Below are positions 1 to 7,704 of a DNA stretch of 64,000 nucleotides, in pieces. The stretch spans positions 121,519 to 185,518 of the forward strand of contig NZ_CAJHOB010000005.1 of the NCBI RefSeq assembly GCF_905120355.1. The letters run 5' to 3'. This DNA comes from Azonexus hydrophilus. GTDB lineage: Bacteria; Pseudomonadota; Gammaproteobacteria; Burkholderiales; Rhodocyclaceae. A model generated the notes under the pieces. That model saw only the letters and a program-made list of their open reading frames with translations, did no database searches and was not told the DNA's origin. Positions within the stretch are counted from its first letter, which is position 1. Each line of letters starts with the position of its first letter. The translations under genes were made by a program, and so were the position numbers.

Positions 1-167
1 ATTTTGGCTACATCCTGGAGAACGGGCGGGTGGTGATGGAGGGCGAAGCGGAAGCACTGCGCACCAACGAGGACGTCAAGGAGTTCTACCTCGGGCTCAG
101 TTCGGCCGGGCGGAAGTCGTTCAAGGACGTCAAGCATTACCGCCGCCGCAAGCGCTGGCTTTCGTAA
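1..167 (+). CDS. ABC transporter ATP-binding protein, branched-chain amino acid type (3' end only)
   Basis: Only the last 54 codons lie in the window, read in frame from base 3 to the TAA at 165-167. The visible C-terminus (ILENGRVVMEGEA, then NEDVKEFYLGL and a basic tail ending RRRKRWLS) matches the end of LivF/LivG-type ATPases of branched-chain amino acid/amide ABC importers, where a glycine-acidic loop precedes the F/AYLG motif. Walker motifs are upstream and not visible. The basic tail after YLG is longer than in E. coli LivF. The next gene encodes an acyl/aryl-CoA ligase, a common partner of Liv-type importers for aromatic or organic acids in betaproteobacteria. The family is clear from the tail; the substrate is not. 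Confidence 0.7.
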   Translation, partial: FGYILENGRVVMEGEAEALRTNEDVKEFYLGLSSAGRKSFKDVKHYRRRKRWLS

Positions 168-176
168 CGGCAGTGC

Positions 177-252
177 GTCGCTCAGGGCGGCGTTGTCGGC
201 CGGCTTGTTTGCAGGAGCAAACGGCGCCGGCCTCCGCCTTGCCCTGAGCGAC
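177..252. repeat. Long imperfect inverted repeat (hairpin) between two genes
   Basis: Bases 177-188 and 241-252 are a perfect 12-bp inverted repeat. Further pairing runs inward: GGCGG 186-190 with CCGCC 234-238, GGCCGGC 198-204 with GCCGGCC 226-232, and GTTTGC 207-212 with GCAAAC 217-222 around a 4-nt loop. The whole 76 bases can fold into one long stem. No T-run follows, so it is not a textbook intrinsic terminator. It may end the upstream transcript, protect its 3' end, or be a REP-like palindrome. Confidence 0.75.
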
Positions 253-328
253 TACTTTGCCGTTCCGGCATCCTTCCTTTATAGAACCCAATGGTTACGG
301 CCGACCGTGAAAAACGGAGAAAAATGAA

Positions 329-1558
329 ATGAGCTACTACGATTCGCTCGAAACCCGTGATCCGGCGGTGCGCGAGGCCGATCTGATGGACAAGTTGCGC
401 CGCCAGCTGGCGCATGCCAAGCAGGCGAGCACTTACTACGCACACGTGCTGGCCGGGATTGATCCGGCGGCCTGCGACTCACGCCAGGCGCTGGCAGCAC
501 TGCCGCTGACGCGCAAGCGCGAGTTGATCGAATTGCAGAAGGCGACCCCGCCGTTTGGCGGCCTCAACGCGCTGGCCAAGGGAGAGGTGCGCCGGGTCTT
601 CGCGTCGCCCGGGCCGATCTTCGAATTGCAGGGGGCCGAGGTCGATCACTGGCGCATGGTGCGGGCGCTTTATGCGGCGGGTTTTCGCCGTGGCGAGTTG
701 ATCCACAACTGTTTTTCCTACCATTTCACGCCCGGCGCTTTCCTCATGGAAGGGGGCGCCCGCAAGCTGGGTTGCGCGGTTTTTCCCGGTGGTGTCGGGC
801 AGACCGAGCAGCAGGTGCAGGCCATGGTGAACCTGCGCCCGGACGGGTATGTGGGGACGCCCTCCTTCCTCAAGCTCATCATCGACAAGGCGGATGAGCT
901 GGGTGCCGATATTTCGTCGCTGCGTAAAGCGTTGGTGTCCGGTGAAGCACTGCCCGGCGTGACCCGGACCTGCCTGGCTGAGCGCGGCATCGTCGTGCGG
1001 CAGTGCTACGCCACGGCCGATATCGGCGCCATTGCCTACGAATCCGAGATCGACGCCGGCATGGTGGTTGAGGAAGATCTGCTGCTGGAGATCGTACGTC
1101 CCGGCACCGGCGACCCAGTGCCGGCGGGCGAAGTGGGTGAAGTCGTCGTCACCACCTTCAACCGTGATTACCCGCTGATCCGTTTTGCCACCGGCGACCT
1201 GTCAGCGCTTCTGCCCGGAATGTCTGCCTGCGGCCGTACCAATCAACGCCTCAAGGGCTGGCTCGGGCGGGCGGACCAGACCACCAAGATCAAGGGCATG
1301 TTCGTGCACCCCGAGCAGGTGGCAGAAATTCAGGCGCGCTTTCCGGAAATTTCCCGCATGCGCCTGGTGGTCGACAATCCGCAGGCACAGGACCGCATGG
1401 TGTTGCAGTGCGAGCTTGAGCAGGCGCCGGATGCTTTGGTGCTGCGCCTGCGGGAAGTGCTGCGCGAACAGACCAAGTTGCGTGGCGAAGTGGCTTTCGT
1501 GGCGCGCGGGGGCTTGCCCAATGACGGGAAAGTGATCGAAGATAGGCGGGTGTATTGA
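329..1558 (+). CDS. AMP-dependent acyl/aryl-CoA ligase, phenylacetate-CoA ligase (PaaK) family
   Basis: This 409-residue protein belongs to the adenylate-forming ligases of the PaaK type, which convert a carboxylic acid, ATP and CoA to the acyl-CoA. The adenylate-binding part is seen as GYVGTPSFL and YATADIGAIAYE, then EVGEVVVTTFNRDYPL, the RFATGDLS hinge-side motif with its conserved Asp, and a small C-terminal domain starting at KIKGMFVHPEQV. GGAGA lies about 9 bases before the chosen ATG. It is slightly shorter than typical PaaK (about 430-440 residues). It follows a Liv-type ABC ATPase gene after a 160-base gap holding a long hairpin. An aromatic or phenylacetate-like substrate is plausible from the family, but is an inference. 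Confidence 0.8.
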   Translation: MSYYDSLETRDPAVREADLMDKLRRQLAHAKQASTYYAHVLAGIDPAACDSRQALAALPLTRKRELIELQKATPPFGGLNALAKGEVRRVFASPGPIFELQGAEVDHWRMVRALYAAGFRRGELIHNCFSYHFTPGAFLMEGGARKLGCAVFPGGVGQTEQQVQAMVNLRPDGYVGTPSFLKLIIDKADELGADISSLRKALVSGEALPGVTRTCLAERGIVVRQCYATADIGAIAYESEIDAGMVVEEDLLLEIVRPGTGDPVPAGEVGEVVVTTFNRDYPLIRFATGDLSALLPGMSACGRTNQRLKGWLGRADQTTKIKGMFVHPEQVAEIQARFPEISRMRLVVDNPQAQDRMVLQCELEQAPDALVLRLREVLREQTKLRGEVAFVARGGLPNDGKVIEDRRVY

Positions 1559-1573
1559 TTTCAGGAAATCGCC

Positions 1574-2089
1574 ATGCGCCGTCTGGCTGCCATTCTGGCC
1601 TGTTTGCTCCTGCCGCCAGCCTCTGCGCTGGCCGAAAGCGCTGCCCTGCGGCCTTCGGCCAGTCTGTTGTTCAAGTATCCCGAACTGTTGCAGCCCGGCA
1701 CTTGCGTCATGTATCGGGAAGGTGGGGCTGGCTGGGTATTGACCGAGCCGCTGTATTACCTGAAAGCGCATGTCATTGCGGCGGCTGTCAGTACCCGGCA
1801 GCTGCCACACTGTCCGCAGGTACCCGGGAAGTTGCCGGAGCAGTACAACCGTGCCGAAGCGATTCGCCACTTCCAGGCCACGCCTTGTCTGGCGGCGCAT
1901 GAAGGCGAGCGCAGCGAGCAGATCGGCCTGGTGCAACTGCGCGTCGCCAGCTGGGAAACGCCTTACGAGCGCAAGATGGAAAACGCCGGCCGCCTGTACC
2001 GCGGCTATTTCCTCGATCAGCGTCTGCGCAAGGATCTGGAAATCGAACTCGAAGCCGACCTGCTAGCGCCCTGCCCGGCCGGAGAGTAA
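1574..2089 (+). CDS. Secreted or periplasmic protein of unknown function
   Basis: The 171-residue product begins with a clear signal peptide: MRR, a hydrophobic stretch of about 14 residues, then an ASALA cleavage site near residue 20. The mature part has four cysteines (in GTCVMY, LPHCPQ, ATPCLAA and near the C-terminus LAPCPAGE), so disulfides in the periplasm are likely. I do not recognise a family. It starts 15 bases after the ligase stop and may be cotranscribed with it. It converges on the CoA-transferase gene, with 45 bases between the stops. Confidence 0.7.
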   Translation: MRRLAAILACLLLPPASALAESAALRPSASLLFKYPELLQPGTCVMYREGGAGWVLTEPLYYLKAHVIAAAVSTRQLPHCPQVPGKLPEQYNRAEAIRHFQATPCLAAHEGERSEQIGLVQLRVASWETPYERKMENAGRLYRGYFLDQRLRKDLEIELEADLLAPCPAGE

Positions 2090-2134
2090 GCAAGCGACAG
2101 GAGACCACGCTGGGTGGCTACCTGTAGCGGCTAC

Positions 2135-3319
2135 TCAAGTGCTGCGCATGAGGGACACTGCGCCGAGTGCCACCAGACGCTCGATTTCCACCGCCGTCAG
2201 TCCCAGGGCTTGCAGGCGTTCCACTGTGTGTTCGCCGAGCACGGGCGGCGCTTCCTGAACCTGTGCCGGGGTGCGCGACAGCCGGGGGGCCGGCGCCGGT
2301 TGCGCTACGCCGGCCAGTTCGATGAAGCTGGCGCGCGCCTGGTGATGCGGGTGCTGTCGTGCCTGCGCCATGGTCAGCACTGGCCAGACACAGTCATCGG
2401 TGTCCGCAAAAACATTCTCCCAGTGGGCGCGCGGCTGGCTGGCAAAGAGCGTCGTGAGGCGTGCCTTCATGCGCGGCCAGCGTGCCGTGTCGTACTGCGC
2501 CCCTTGAAAGTCAGGATCCTCGGTCAGTTGCAGGCGGGCGAGGAAGCTGGCATAGAACTGCGGCTCCAGCGGGCAGACCGACAGCCACAGGCCATCGGCG
2601 CAGGCGTAAACATCGTAGAACGGTGCGCTCGAATCGATGGCGCACTGGCCCTGCCATTCGCCCAGCGCCTCCAGATTGAACAGCCCATGTCCGAGCAGGG
2701 CAGCGCCCTCGCACATGGCCGCATCAATGACCTGCCCCTGGCCACTTTTCTGCGCTTCGATCAGCGCGCAGGCAATTCCCCAGGCCAGCAGTAGACCGCC
2801 GCCGCCCATGTCACCCACCAGCGTGGGGGGCGCCCAGGGGGCGCCGCCATGGCGGCGGCCACTATCCAGCATGCCGGCCAGCGCCGCGTAATTGGCGTCA
2901 TGCCCGGCGCGGGCAGCGAGTGGTCCGCTCTGCCCCCAGCCGGTCATGCGGCCATAGACCAGGCGCGGGTTGGCCTGCAGGCAGATCTCCGGGCCAAAGC
3001 CCAGGCGCTCCATCACGCCGGGGCGGAACCCTTCGAGCAAGACATCGGTTTCGGCGATCATGCGCAGTACGAGAGGGCGTATCTCCGGATTCTTGAGATC
3101 AATGCAGATGGATTTCTTGCCACGGTTGGCCACTGCCTTGCGTCCACCGCCAAACAGCTGTGAGGCGAAGGTGCCGCCCGCCCGTTCGAGCAGTGTCACT
3201 TCCGCCCCCATGTCGGCGAGCAGCATGCCGCAGAAGGGGCCGGGGCCGATGCCGGCGAATTCGAGCACTTTGAGGCCGCTGAGCGGACCGGTTTGGGTTG
3301 AGCTGGTGCGGGTGTTCAT
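2135..3319 (-). CDS. CaiB/BaiF family CoA transferase (alpha-methylacyl-CoA racemase-like)
   Basis: The product is a class III CoA-transferase of 394 residues. It opens with GPLSGLKVLEFAGIGPGPF and LLADMGAEV, the N-terminal signature of the family, and has GRMTGWGQSGP followed by AGHDANYAAL. The GHD histidine-aspartate arrangement matches alpha-methylacyl-CoA racemases, while the Asp is also the catalytic residue of formyl-CoA-type transferases. The reading frame extends upstream without homology-like sequence; I chose the ATG just before NTRTSSTQTGPLSG because the family fold starts there, though no strong ribosome site precedes it. The gene is divergent from the next one (97 bases between starts). 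Racemase versus transferase cannot be settled from sequence alone. Confidence 0.8.
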   Translation of the reverse strand: MNTRTSSTQTGPLSGLKVLEFAGIGPGPFCGMLLADMGAEVTLLERAGGTFASQLFGGGRKAVANRGKKSICIDLKNPEIRPLVLRMIAETDVLLEGFRPGVMERLGFGPEICLQANPRLVYGRMTGWGQSGPLAARAGHDANYAALAGMLDSGRRHGGAPWAPPTLVGDMGGGGLLLAWGIACALIEAQKSGQGQVIDAAMCEGAALLGHGLFNLEALGEWQGQCAIDSSAPFYDVYACADGLWLSVCPLEPQFYASFLARLQLTEDPDFQGAQYDTARWPRMKARLTTLFASQPRAHWENVFADTDDCVWPVLTMAQARQHPHHQARASFIELAGVAQPAPAPRLSRTPAQVQEAPPVLGEHTVERLQALGLTAVEIERLVALGAVSLMRST

Positions 3320-3416
3320 GCGTGAATGGAGTGAGTTGAAGCGGTCCGCAGTATCGCATGTGTTTGCCGGCGGCATCGTGCTTCGGGCATGATCGCGAAT
3401 TGACCGGAGGGACGCG

Positions 3417-4010
3417 ATGAAAAGTAAGATTGATGAATTACTCGGGCGAATTGCCGCTCTGCAGGACGAACTCGACGGCGAGTACCGCCGGGCGCGTGAG
3501 GACTGGGCACGCAAGAAGGCCGAATTGGCCGACGAATTCGCCCGTCAGCAGCGGCGGTACAAGACCGGCTTGTTCCGTTTCCTGATCCGCTCCCGTTTTT
3601 TGGTGCTGCTGACCGCGCCGGTTATCTACGCGGGCTGGATTCCTTTTGTGCTGATGGATCTGTTCGTCTCGGTTTATCAGCACATCTGCTTTCGCGTCTA
3701 TCGCATCCCGCGCGTGCGCCGGGCCGATTACATCGTCTTCGATCGGGCCGACCTGCCCTATCTGAATCTGGTCGAAAAATTCAACTGCTTCTACTGCTCG
3801 TACGGCAACGGTGTCGCTGCCTACACCCGCGAGATTGCCGCACGTACCGAGCAATACTGGTGCCCGATCAAGCACGCCCGCCGTATTCGGGCCGCACACG
3901 ACCGCTATCCGAAATTCTTCGACTATGGCGATGCGGAAGCTTTCCAGCAGGGCTTGAACCGGCTGCGCAAGCAATACGATGATACGGATCCGCCGGCACC
4001 GCCGAGGTGA
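3417..4010 (+). CDS. Conserved membrane protein with N-terminal coiled coil, unknown function
   Basis: The product has 197 residues. Residues 1-50 are charged and heptad-like (a coiled coil), residues about 55-90 hold two hydrophobic segments separated by a Gly-Trp turn (probable membrane hairpin), and the rest is soluble. The soluble part contains a striking conserved-looking block, KFNCFYCSYGNG followed by YTREIAARTEQYWCP, which gives a CxxC pair plus a third Cys. This could bind metal or be redox active; that is inference. I recall similar uncharacterised proteins in proteobacteria but no assigned role. It is divergent from the CoA-transferase gene and convergent with the stomatin gene. 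Confidence 0.7.
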   Translation: MKSKIDELLGRIAALQDELDGEYRRAREDWARKKAELADEFARQQRRYKTGLFRFLIRSRFLVLLTAPVIYAGWIPFVLMDLFVSVYQHICFRVYRIPRVRRADYIVFDRADLPYLNLVEKFNCFYCSYGNGVAAYTREIAARTEQYWCPIKHARRIRAAHDRYPKFFDYGDAEAFQQGLNRLRKQYDDTDPPAPPR

Positions 4011-4094
4011 GAGGCGCTAGGGCGGCAAGTATCATTTTTTCCAGCAGGGAGCCGGAGTTCAGCCGGCGGCTCAAAGTACTGCGGGTGGTGGATT

Positions 4095-4949
4095 TCAGGC
4101 CTTGCGTCCGAACAGGCCTTTGACCGCTTCCTGCAGGTCGGCTGGCAACACGACCAGCTTGGCGTTGTCTTTCTCGCCCAGGCGTTCCATCGCCGCGATG
4201 TATTTCTCGCCGAGCAGGTAAGCCATCGGTGTGGAGTGGTCGCCAATGGCGGAAGTGACGCGGCGGATGGCTTCGGCGGAGGCTTCGGCCAGCATTACCT
4301 GGGCGTCGGCGTCGCGCTTGGCTGACTCCAGACGGGCTTCGGCTTCCAGAATGGCGGACTGCTTGGCGCCTTCGGAGCGGGTGACCACCGCCTTGCGTTC
4401 GCGCTCGGCTGCGGCCTGCATTTCCATGGCTTTCTGCATCGATTGCGACGGCTTGATGTCCTGGATTTCCACTGACTTCACCGTAAGGCCCCAGTCGATG
4501 GCTTCATCGGCGATGCTTTCGCGCAGTCGCGCCTTGATCTTGTCACGCGACGACAGGGCTTCGTCGAGTTCCATTTCGCCGATGATGGAGCGCAGCGTGG
4601 TCATGATCAGGTTGCGGATGGCTTCGGAGAAATTGGTCACGCCATAAACGGCTTTGACCGGGTCGGTGACTTTCACGAAAGCGATGGCGTTGGTCAGGAT
4701 GACGGCGTTGTCGCGGGTAATCACCTCCTGCTCCTGGACGTCGAGGATGATGTCCTTGGTGATCAGCTTGTAGGCAACGTTGTCCAGATAGGGGATGACG
4801 ATGTTCAGGCCCGGCTTCAGGGTGTTGAGATATTTGCCCAGACGCTCGACCACCCATTCCTCGCCCTGCGGCACGATGCGTACGCCCTTGCCGATGGTGA
4901 TGACGGCAAAGGCGAGCAGTGCAAGTGCAACGGTCAGTCCAACTTCCAT
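4095..4949 (-). CDS. SPFH/band 7 (stomatin/paraslipin, QmcA-like) membrane protein
   Basis: The 284-residue protein has one N-terminal hydrophobic anchor (residues about 4-20), then an SPFH domain beginning RIVPQGEEWVVERLGKY, and an Ala/Glu-rich helical region (AAAERERKAVVTRSEGAKQ) typical of stomatin oligomerisation. Such proteins build membrane microdomains and rings and modulate membrane proteases. AGGAG lies 6-10 bases before the ATG. It is the second gene of a pair with an NfeD-type gene 17 bases upstream, the classic NfeD-stomatin arrangement, so the two very likely act together. Confidence 0.9.
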   Translation of the reverse strand: MEVGLTVALALLAFAVITIGKGVRIVPQGEEWVVERLGKYLNTLKPGLNIVIPYLDNVAYKLITKDIILDVQEQEVITRDNAVILTNAIAFVKVTDPVKAVYGVTNFSEAIRNLIMTTLRSIIGEMELDEALSSRDKIKARLRESIADEAIDWGLTVKSVEIQDIKPSQSMQKAMEMQAAAERERKAVVTRSEGAKQSAILEAEARLESAKRDADAQVMLAEASAEAIRRVTSAIGDHSTPMAYLLGEKYIAAMERLGEKDNAKLVVLPADLQEAVKGLFGRKA

Positions 4950-4966
4950 CTCGATTTCTCCTGTGA

Positions 4967-5416
4967 CTAATTTTTGACGACTTTGAGGTAATTGCCTTCA
5001 ATCGCCACCACGCGTACCCGGTCGCCGGCGGCGATGGCTTCATCGGCGAGGCAGGTCCATTCTTCGGAGCCCAGGAGCGGGCGCTGGAAACGGACGCGAC
5101 CCTTGGCAAAGGGGGCGATGGCGGCGACTGCCAGACCGATTTCGCCGACAACTTCGCCATCGGCGCTGCCACTCAGGGTGCGCGTGTCGTGCCGGAAGAA
5201 GCGGAACCAGATGAAGGTGAAGGCCAGTGAGGCAACGATCCAGAGCAGGATCTGGGCGGTGGGCGAGAGATCGAACAGGGCCAGCGACAATCCCACCAGC
5301 AGCCCCCCCAATCCGAACCAGATCAGGTAGAAGGTCGGAATTGCCAGTTCCGCGACGATCAGGATGATGCCGCCGACCAGCCAGTGCCACCATTGCAGTT
5401 GCGAGAGGATTTCCAT
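4967..5416 (-). CDS. NfeD family membrane protein (short form)
   Basis: A 149-residue protein with hydrophobic segments at about residues 12-50 and 55-75, then a soluble C-terminal OB-fold-like NfeD domain with GEIGLAVAAIAPFAKGRV and the ending GDRVRVVAIEGNYLKV that is characteristic of the family. It lacks the N-terminal ClpP-like protease domain of long NfeD proteins, so it is the short partner form. It is followed after 17 bases by the stomatin-like gene, and the pair forms a two-gene operon reading away from the AEC transporter gene. Confidence 0.88.
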   Translation of the reverse strand: MEILSQLQWWHWLVGGIILIVAELAIPTFYLIWFGLGGLLVGLSLALFDLSPTAQILLWIVASLAFTFIWFRFFRHDTRTLSGSADGEVVGEIGLAVAAIAPFAKGRVRFQRPLLGSEEWTCLADEAIAAGDRVRVVAIEGNYLKVVKN

Positions 5417-5508
5417 CCGGCGAGTATTTCGGGTTTATGACGATGGGTCAAGCAGATTTGTGGTTTCTACGAATCCACAACTCGGGCGGGCTTTTCTAGA
5501 ATTCGCCC

Positions 5509-6417
5509 ATGCATACCCTCCTCCTGTTGCTGCCCGATTTTTCCCTGATCCTGCTCGGCGCCCTGATCCGGCGCTGGATGCATCTGGGCGATCACTTCTG
5601 GCAGGGGGTGGAAAAATTGGTGTATTTCATCCTGTTCCCGGCGCTGCTGGTGAATGCCATCCTGCGCACCCAGCTCGATCTGGGAGCGGCCCTGCCCTTG
5701 TTGCTGACAGCGTTTGCGGCGATGGCCGCCGGCATGTTGCTGGGACTGCTGCCGCGCCCCTTCCTGAAGGTGGCGCCCATCAATTTTGCCTCCCTGTTCC
5801 AGTGCGGTTACCGCTTCAATTCCTACATTGCCCTGGCGGTGGTGGGCATGCTTTTCGGTACGCCGGGCATTGCCACCATGGGCTTGATTCTCGGAGCAGC
5901 CGTGCCGTTTGCCAACCTGGTGTCGGTGTGGATGCTGGCACGGCACGGGACCGTTGGTGTCTGGCGGGAAATTGCACGTAATCCGCTGATTTGGGCTACT
6001 GCCGGGGGATTCCTGCTGAATCTTGCCGGCTTTCTGCCGCCGGCGCCGCTACAGGCGTTTCTTGGCCGCCTGGCAGATGCCTCGATTGCGCTGGGTTTGC
6101 TGACGGTTGGCGCGGCCTTGCGTCTGGACGGCGTCGCCGGCGTCCGCTTTTTGTCCGGCTGGCTGCTCGCGGTCAAGCTGTTGGCCCTGCCACTGGTGGC
6201 GGCGGCCATCGGCCATCTGCTCGGGCTGGATGGGCTGAGTTATCAGGTGGTGGTGCTATTTGCCGCGATGCCGACCGCGTCGTCAGCCTATATCCTGGCC
6301 ATGCGCATGGGCGGGGATGGCCGCAGTGTCGCCTGGCTGATTTCTGCCAGCACCCTGGGTGCCATGCTCACCTTGCCGCTCTGGGCTGCCTGGTTACTTG
6401 CCGCCGGGCAGCCCTGA
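5509..6417 (+). CDS. AEC (auxin efflux carrier) family transporter
   Basis: The product is a 302-residue, almost wholly hydrophobic protein with about ten predicted membrane segments. It shows the two-half organisation of the AEC family, with a conserved Asn/Gly/Pro-rich break in each half (FQCGYRFNSYIAL in the first, AAMPTASSAYILA in the second). Bacterial members carry malate, malonate or similar organic anions; the substrate here is not visible. It starts 92 bases from the divergent nfeD gene and ends 5 bases before the convergent phaM-like gene, leaving no room for a terminator between them. Confidence 0.85.
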   Translation: MHTLLLLLPDFSLILLGALIRRWMHLGDHFWQGVEKLVYFILFPALLVNAILRTQLDLGAALPLLLTAFAAMAAGMLLGLLPRPFLKVAPINFASLFQCGYRFNSYIALAVVGMLFGTPGIATMGLILGAAVPFANLVSVWMLARHGTVGVWREIARNPLIWATAGGFLLNLAGFLPPAPLQAFLGRLADASIALGLLTVGAALRLDGVAGVRFLSGWLLAVKLLALPLVAAAIGHLLGLDGLSYQVVVLFAAMPTASSAYILAMRMGGDGRSVAWLISASTLGAMLTLPLWAAWLLAAGQP

Positions 6418-6422
6418 GCGGA

Positions 6423-6929
6423 TCAGGTCGTTTTCTTCTTCGCCGTCGCGCCGGCGCGGGGGGTGCTGCGTTTTTTCGGTGGCGCCTTGGCGGCTGGCTC
6501 TGGTTTGGCCTCTGGAGCGGGAGGGGGTTCCGGCTGCATTTGTTCCAGATGTTCACGCATCTGCTGCATCATCTGCCAGGGAAACATCATCGCTTCCGTG
6601 AGGAAGGCGGGAACTTCGGCGTCGGTTTCTGCGGCCTCGGGCGCTGCGGCAGATTCGTTCTGCATCTGCTGTGCGGCCTGTGACGCCATCTGGCCCATGG
6701 CGTGCACGGTGCCCACGGTGGTACGCTGCATTTCCAGCCCTTGGATGGTCATCTGCAGCATTGAAAGATTCATGCGCAGCCAGCCTTCCACGGCCTTCAT
6801 GTCCTTGATGCGCTTGTCGAGCTCATCCACATCGAAGGTCGGCGCCACCATGCCAGGCAGGGAGAAACCCATGTTCCCCCACAGATTGCGCATGAAATTG
6901 AGTGGGTCATTGCCAGGGTTCTGCATCAT
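6423..6929 (-). CDS. phaM: PhaM-type polyhydroxyalkanoate granule-associated regulatory protein
   Basis: The 168-residue protein shows the PhaM pattern: an N-terminal LNFMRNLWGNMG segment, then PTFDVDELDKRIKDMKAVEGWL (seen in pieces) and NLSMLQMTIQGLEMQR, and a C-terminal Pro/Ala/Lys tail (APPKKRSTPRAG, ending KKKTT) like histone H1/AlgP. In Cupriavidus necator, PhaM binds PHB synthase and the nucleoid and helps partition PHA granules at division. The lysine-rich tail is the DNA-binding part in that model. No pha biosynthesis gene is nearby. The gene is monocistronic between convergent and divergent neighbours. Confidence 0.85.
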   Translation of the reverse strand: MMQNPGNDPLNFMRNLWGNMGFSLPGMVAPTFDVDELDKRIKDMKAVEGWLRMNLSMLQMTIQGLEMQRTTVGTVHAMGQMASQAAQQMQNESAAAPEAAETDAEVPAFLTEAMMFPWQMMQQMREHLEQMQPEPPPAPEAKPEPAAKAPPKKRSTPRAGATAKKKTT

Positions 6930-7018
6930 GTCGGCCTCCCGTTGTGTCGTTTCGTTGATCTTAAACCACTTTGTGCCACACGATGCTAGATTAGCAGCCT
7001 CTTTTACAGGAAATGGTC

Positions 7019-7696
7019 ATGTACAGATTTTTGGTGGTCGAAGATCATGCGCTGGTGCGCGAGAGCATGGTGGGCTTGTTGCGGCAGATGGAAGAGGGGG
7101 TCAGCGTGCAGGAGTGCGCCGATCTGGAGAACGCATTCGATGTGCTCGACGAAGACAGTGACTACGATCTGATGCTGCTCGATCTGGCGCTGCCGGGCGT
7201 GGATGGTTTTTCCGGCCTGGACATCCTGCGCCGGCGCTATCCGGCCATGCCGGTCGTGGTGGTGTCAGCCTTCGATGACCCGCCTTCGGTAACCCGGGCC
7301 ATTCACCTGGGCGCTTCCGGCTTCATTCCCAAAGCCCTGAACGGCAGCGAATTGCTGCATGCCGTGCGGCATGTGCTGGAAGGCAATATCTACCGCCCCA
7401 GTCTGCCGGAAGTGGCGCGTCTGGATAAACTGACGCCGCCACCGCCAGCTACCGGTCGTGGCGTGCGCCCGGAGGAGATCGGTCTGACCGAGCGTCAGGC
7501 GCAGGTGCTGGACTTGATGGTGCGAGGTTTGTCCAACCGCCTGATCGCCAAGCAGCTGAACCTGTCTGAAGGTACCGTCAAGATTCATGCGACGGCGATT
7601 TTCAAGGTGCTTGGCGTGACCAGTCGCACCCAGGCCCTGGTTGCGGCGGCACGTTATGGTCTGGAATTTGTGTCGACTGAATCCGACGAGAAGTGA
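7019..7696 (+). CDS. Response regulator, NarL/FixJ family with LuxR-type HTH
   Basis: The product has 225 residues. The receiver runs from FLVVEDHALV (acidic pocket Glu-Asp) through DLMLLDLALPGVDG (phospho-acceptor Asp) to VSAF and FIPKALN (conserved Lys). A C-terminal GerE/LuxR helix-turn-helix follows: LTERQAQVLDLMVRGLSN, then GTVKIHATAIFKVLGV. Two ATGs lie in frame at 7013 and 7019; AGG at 7008-7010 is only 2 bases from the first but 8 from the second, so I chose 7019. It converges on the sensor kinase gene with 8 bases between the stops, and the two probably form a two-component system. Confidence 0.9.
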   Translation: MYRFLVVEDHALVRESMVGLLRQMEEGVSVQECADLENAFDVLDEDSDYDLMLLDLALPGVDGFSGLDILRRRYPAMPVVVVSAFDDPPSVTRAIHLGASGFIPKALNGSELLHAVRHVLEGNIYRPSLPEVARLDKLTPPPPATGRGVRPEEIGLTERQAQVLDLMVRGLSNRLIAKQLNLSEGTVKIHATAIFKVLGVTSRTQALVAAARYGLEFVSTESDEK

Positions 7697-7704
7697 GTGA
7701 TGGC

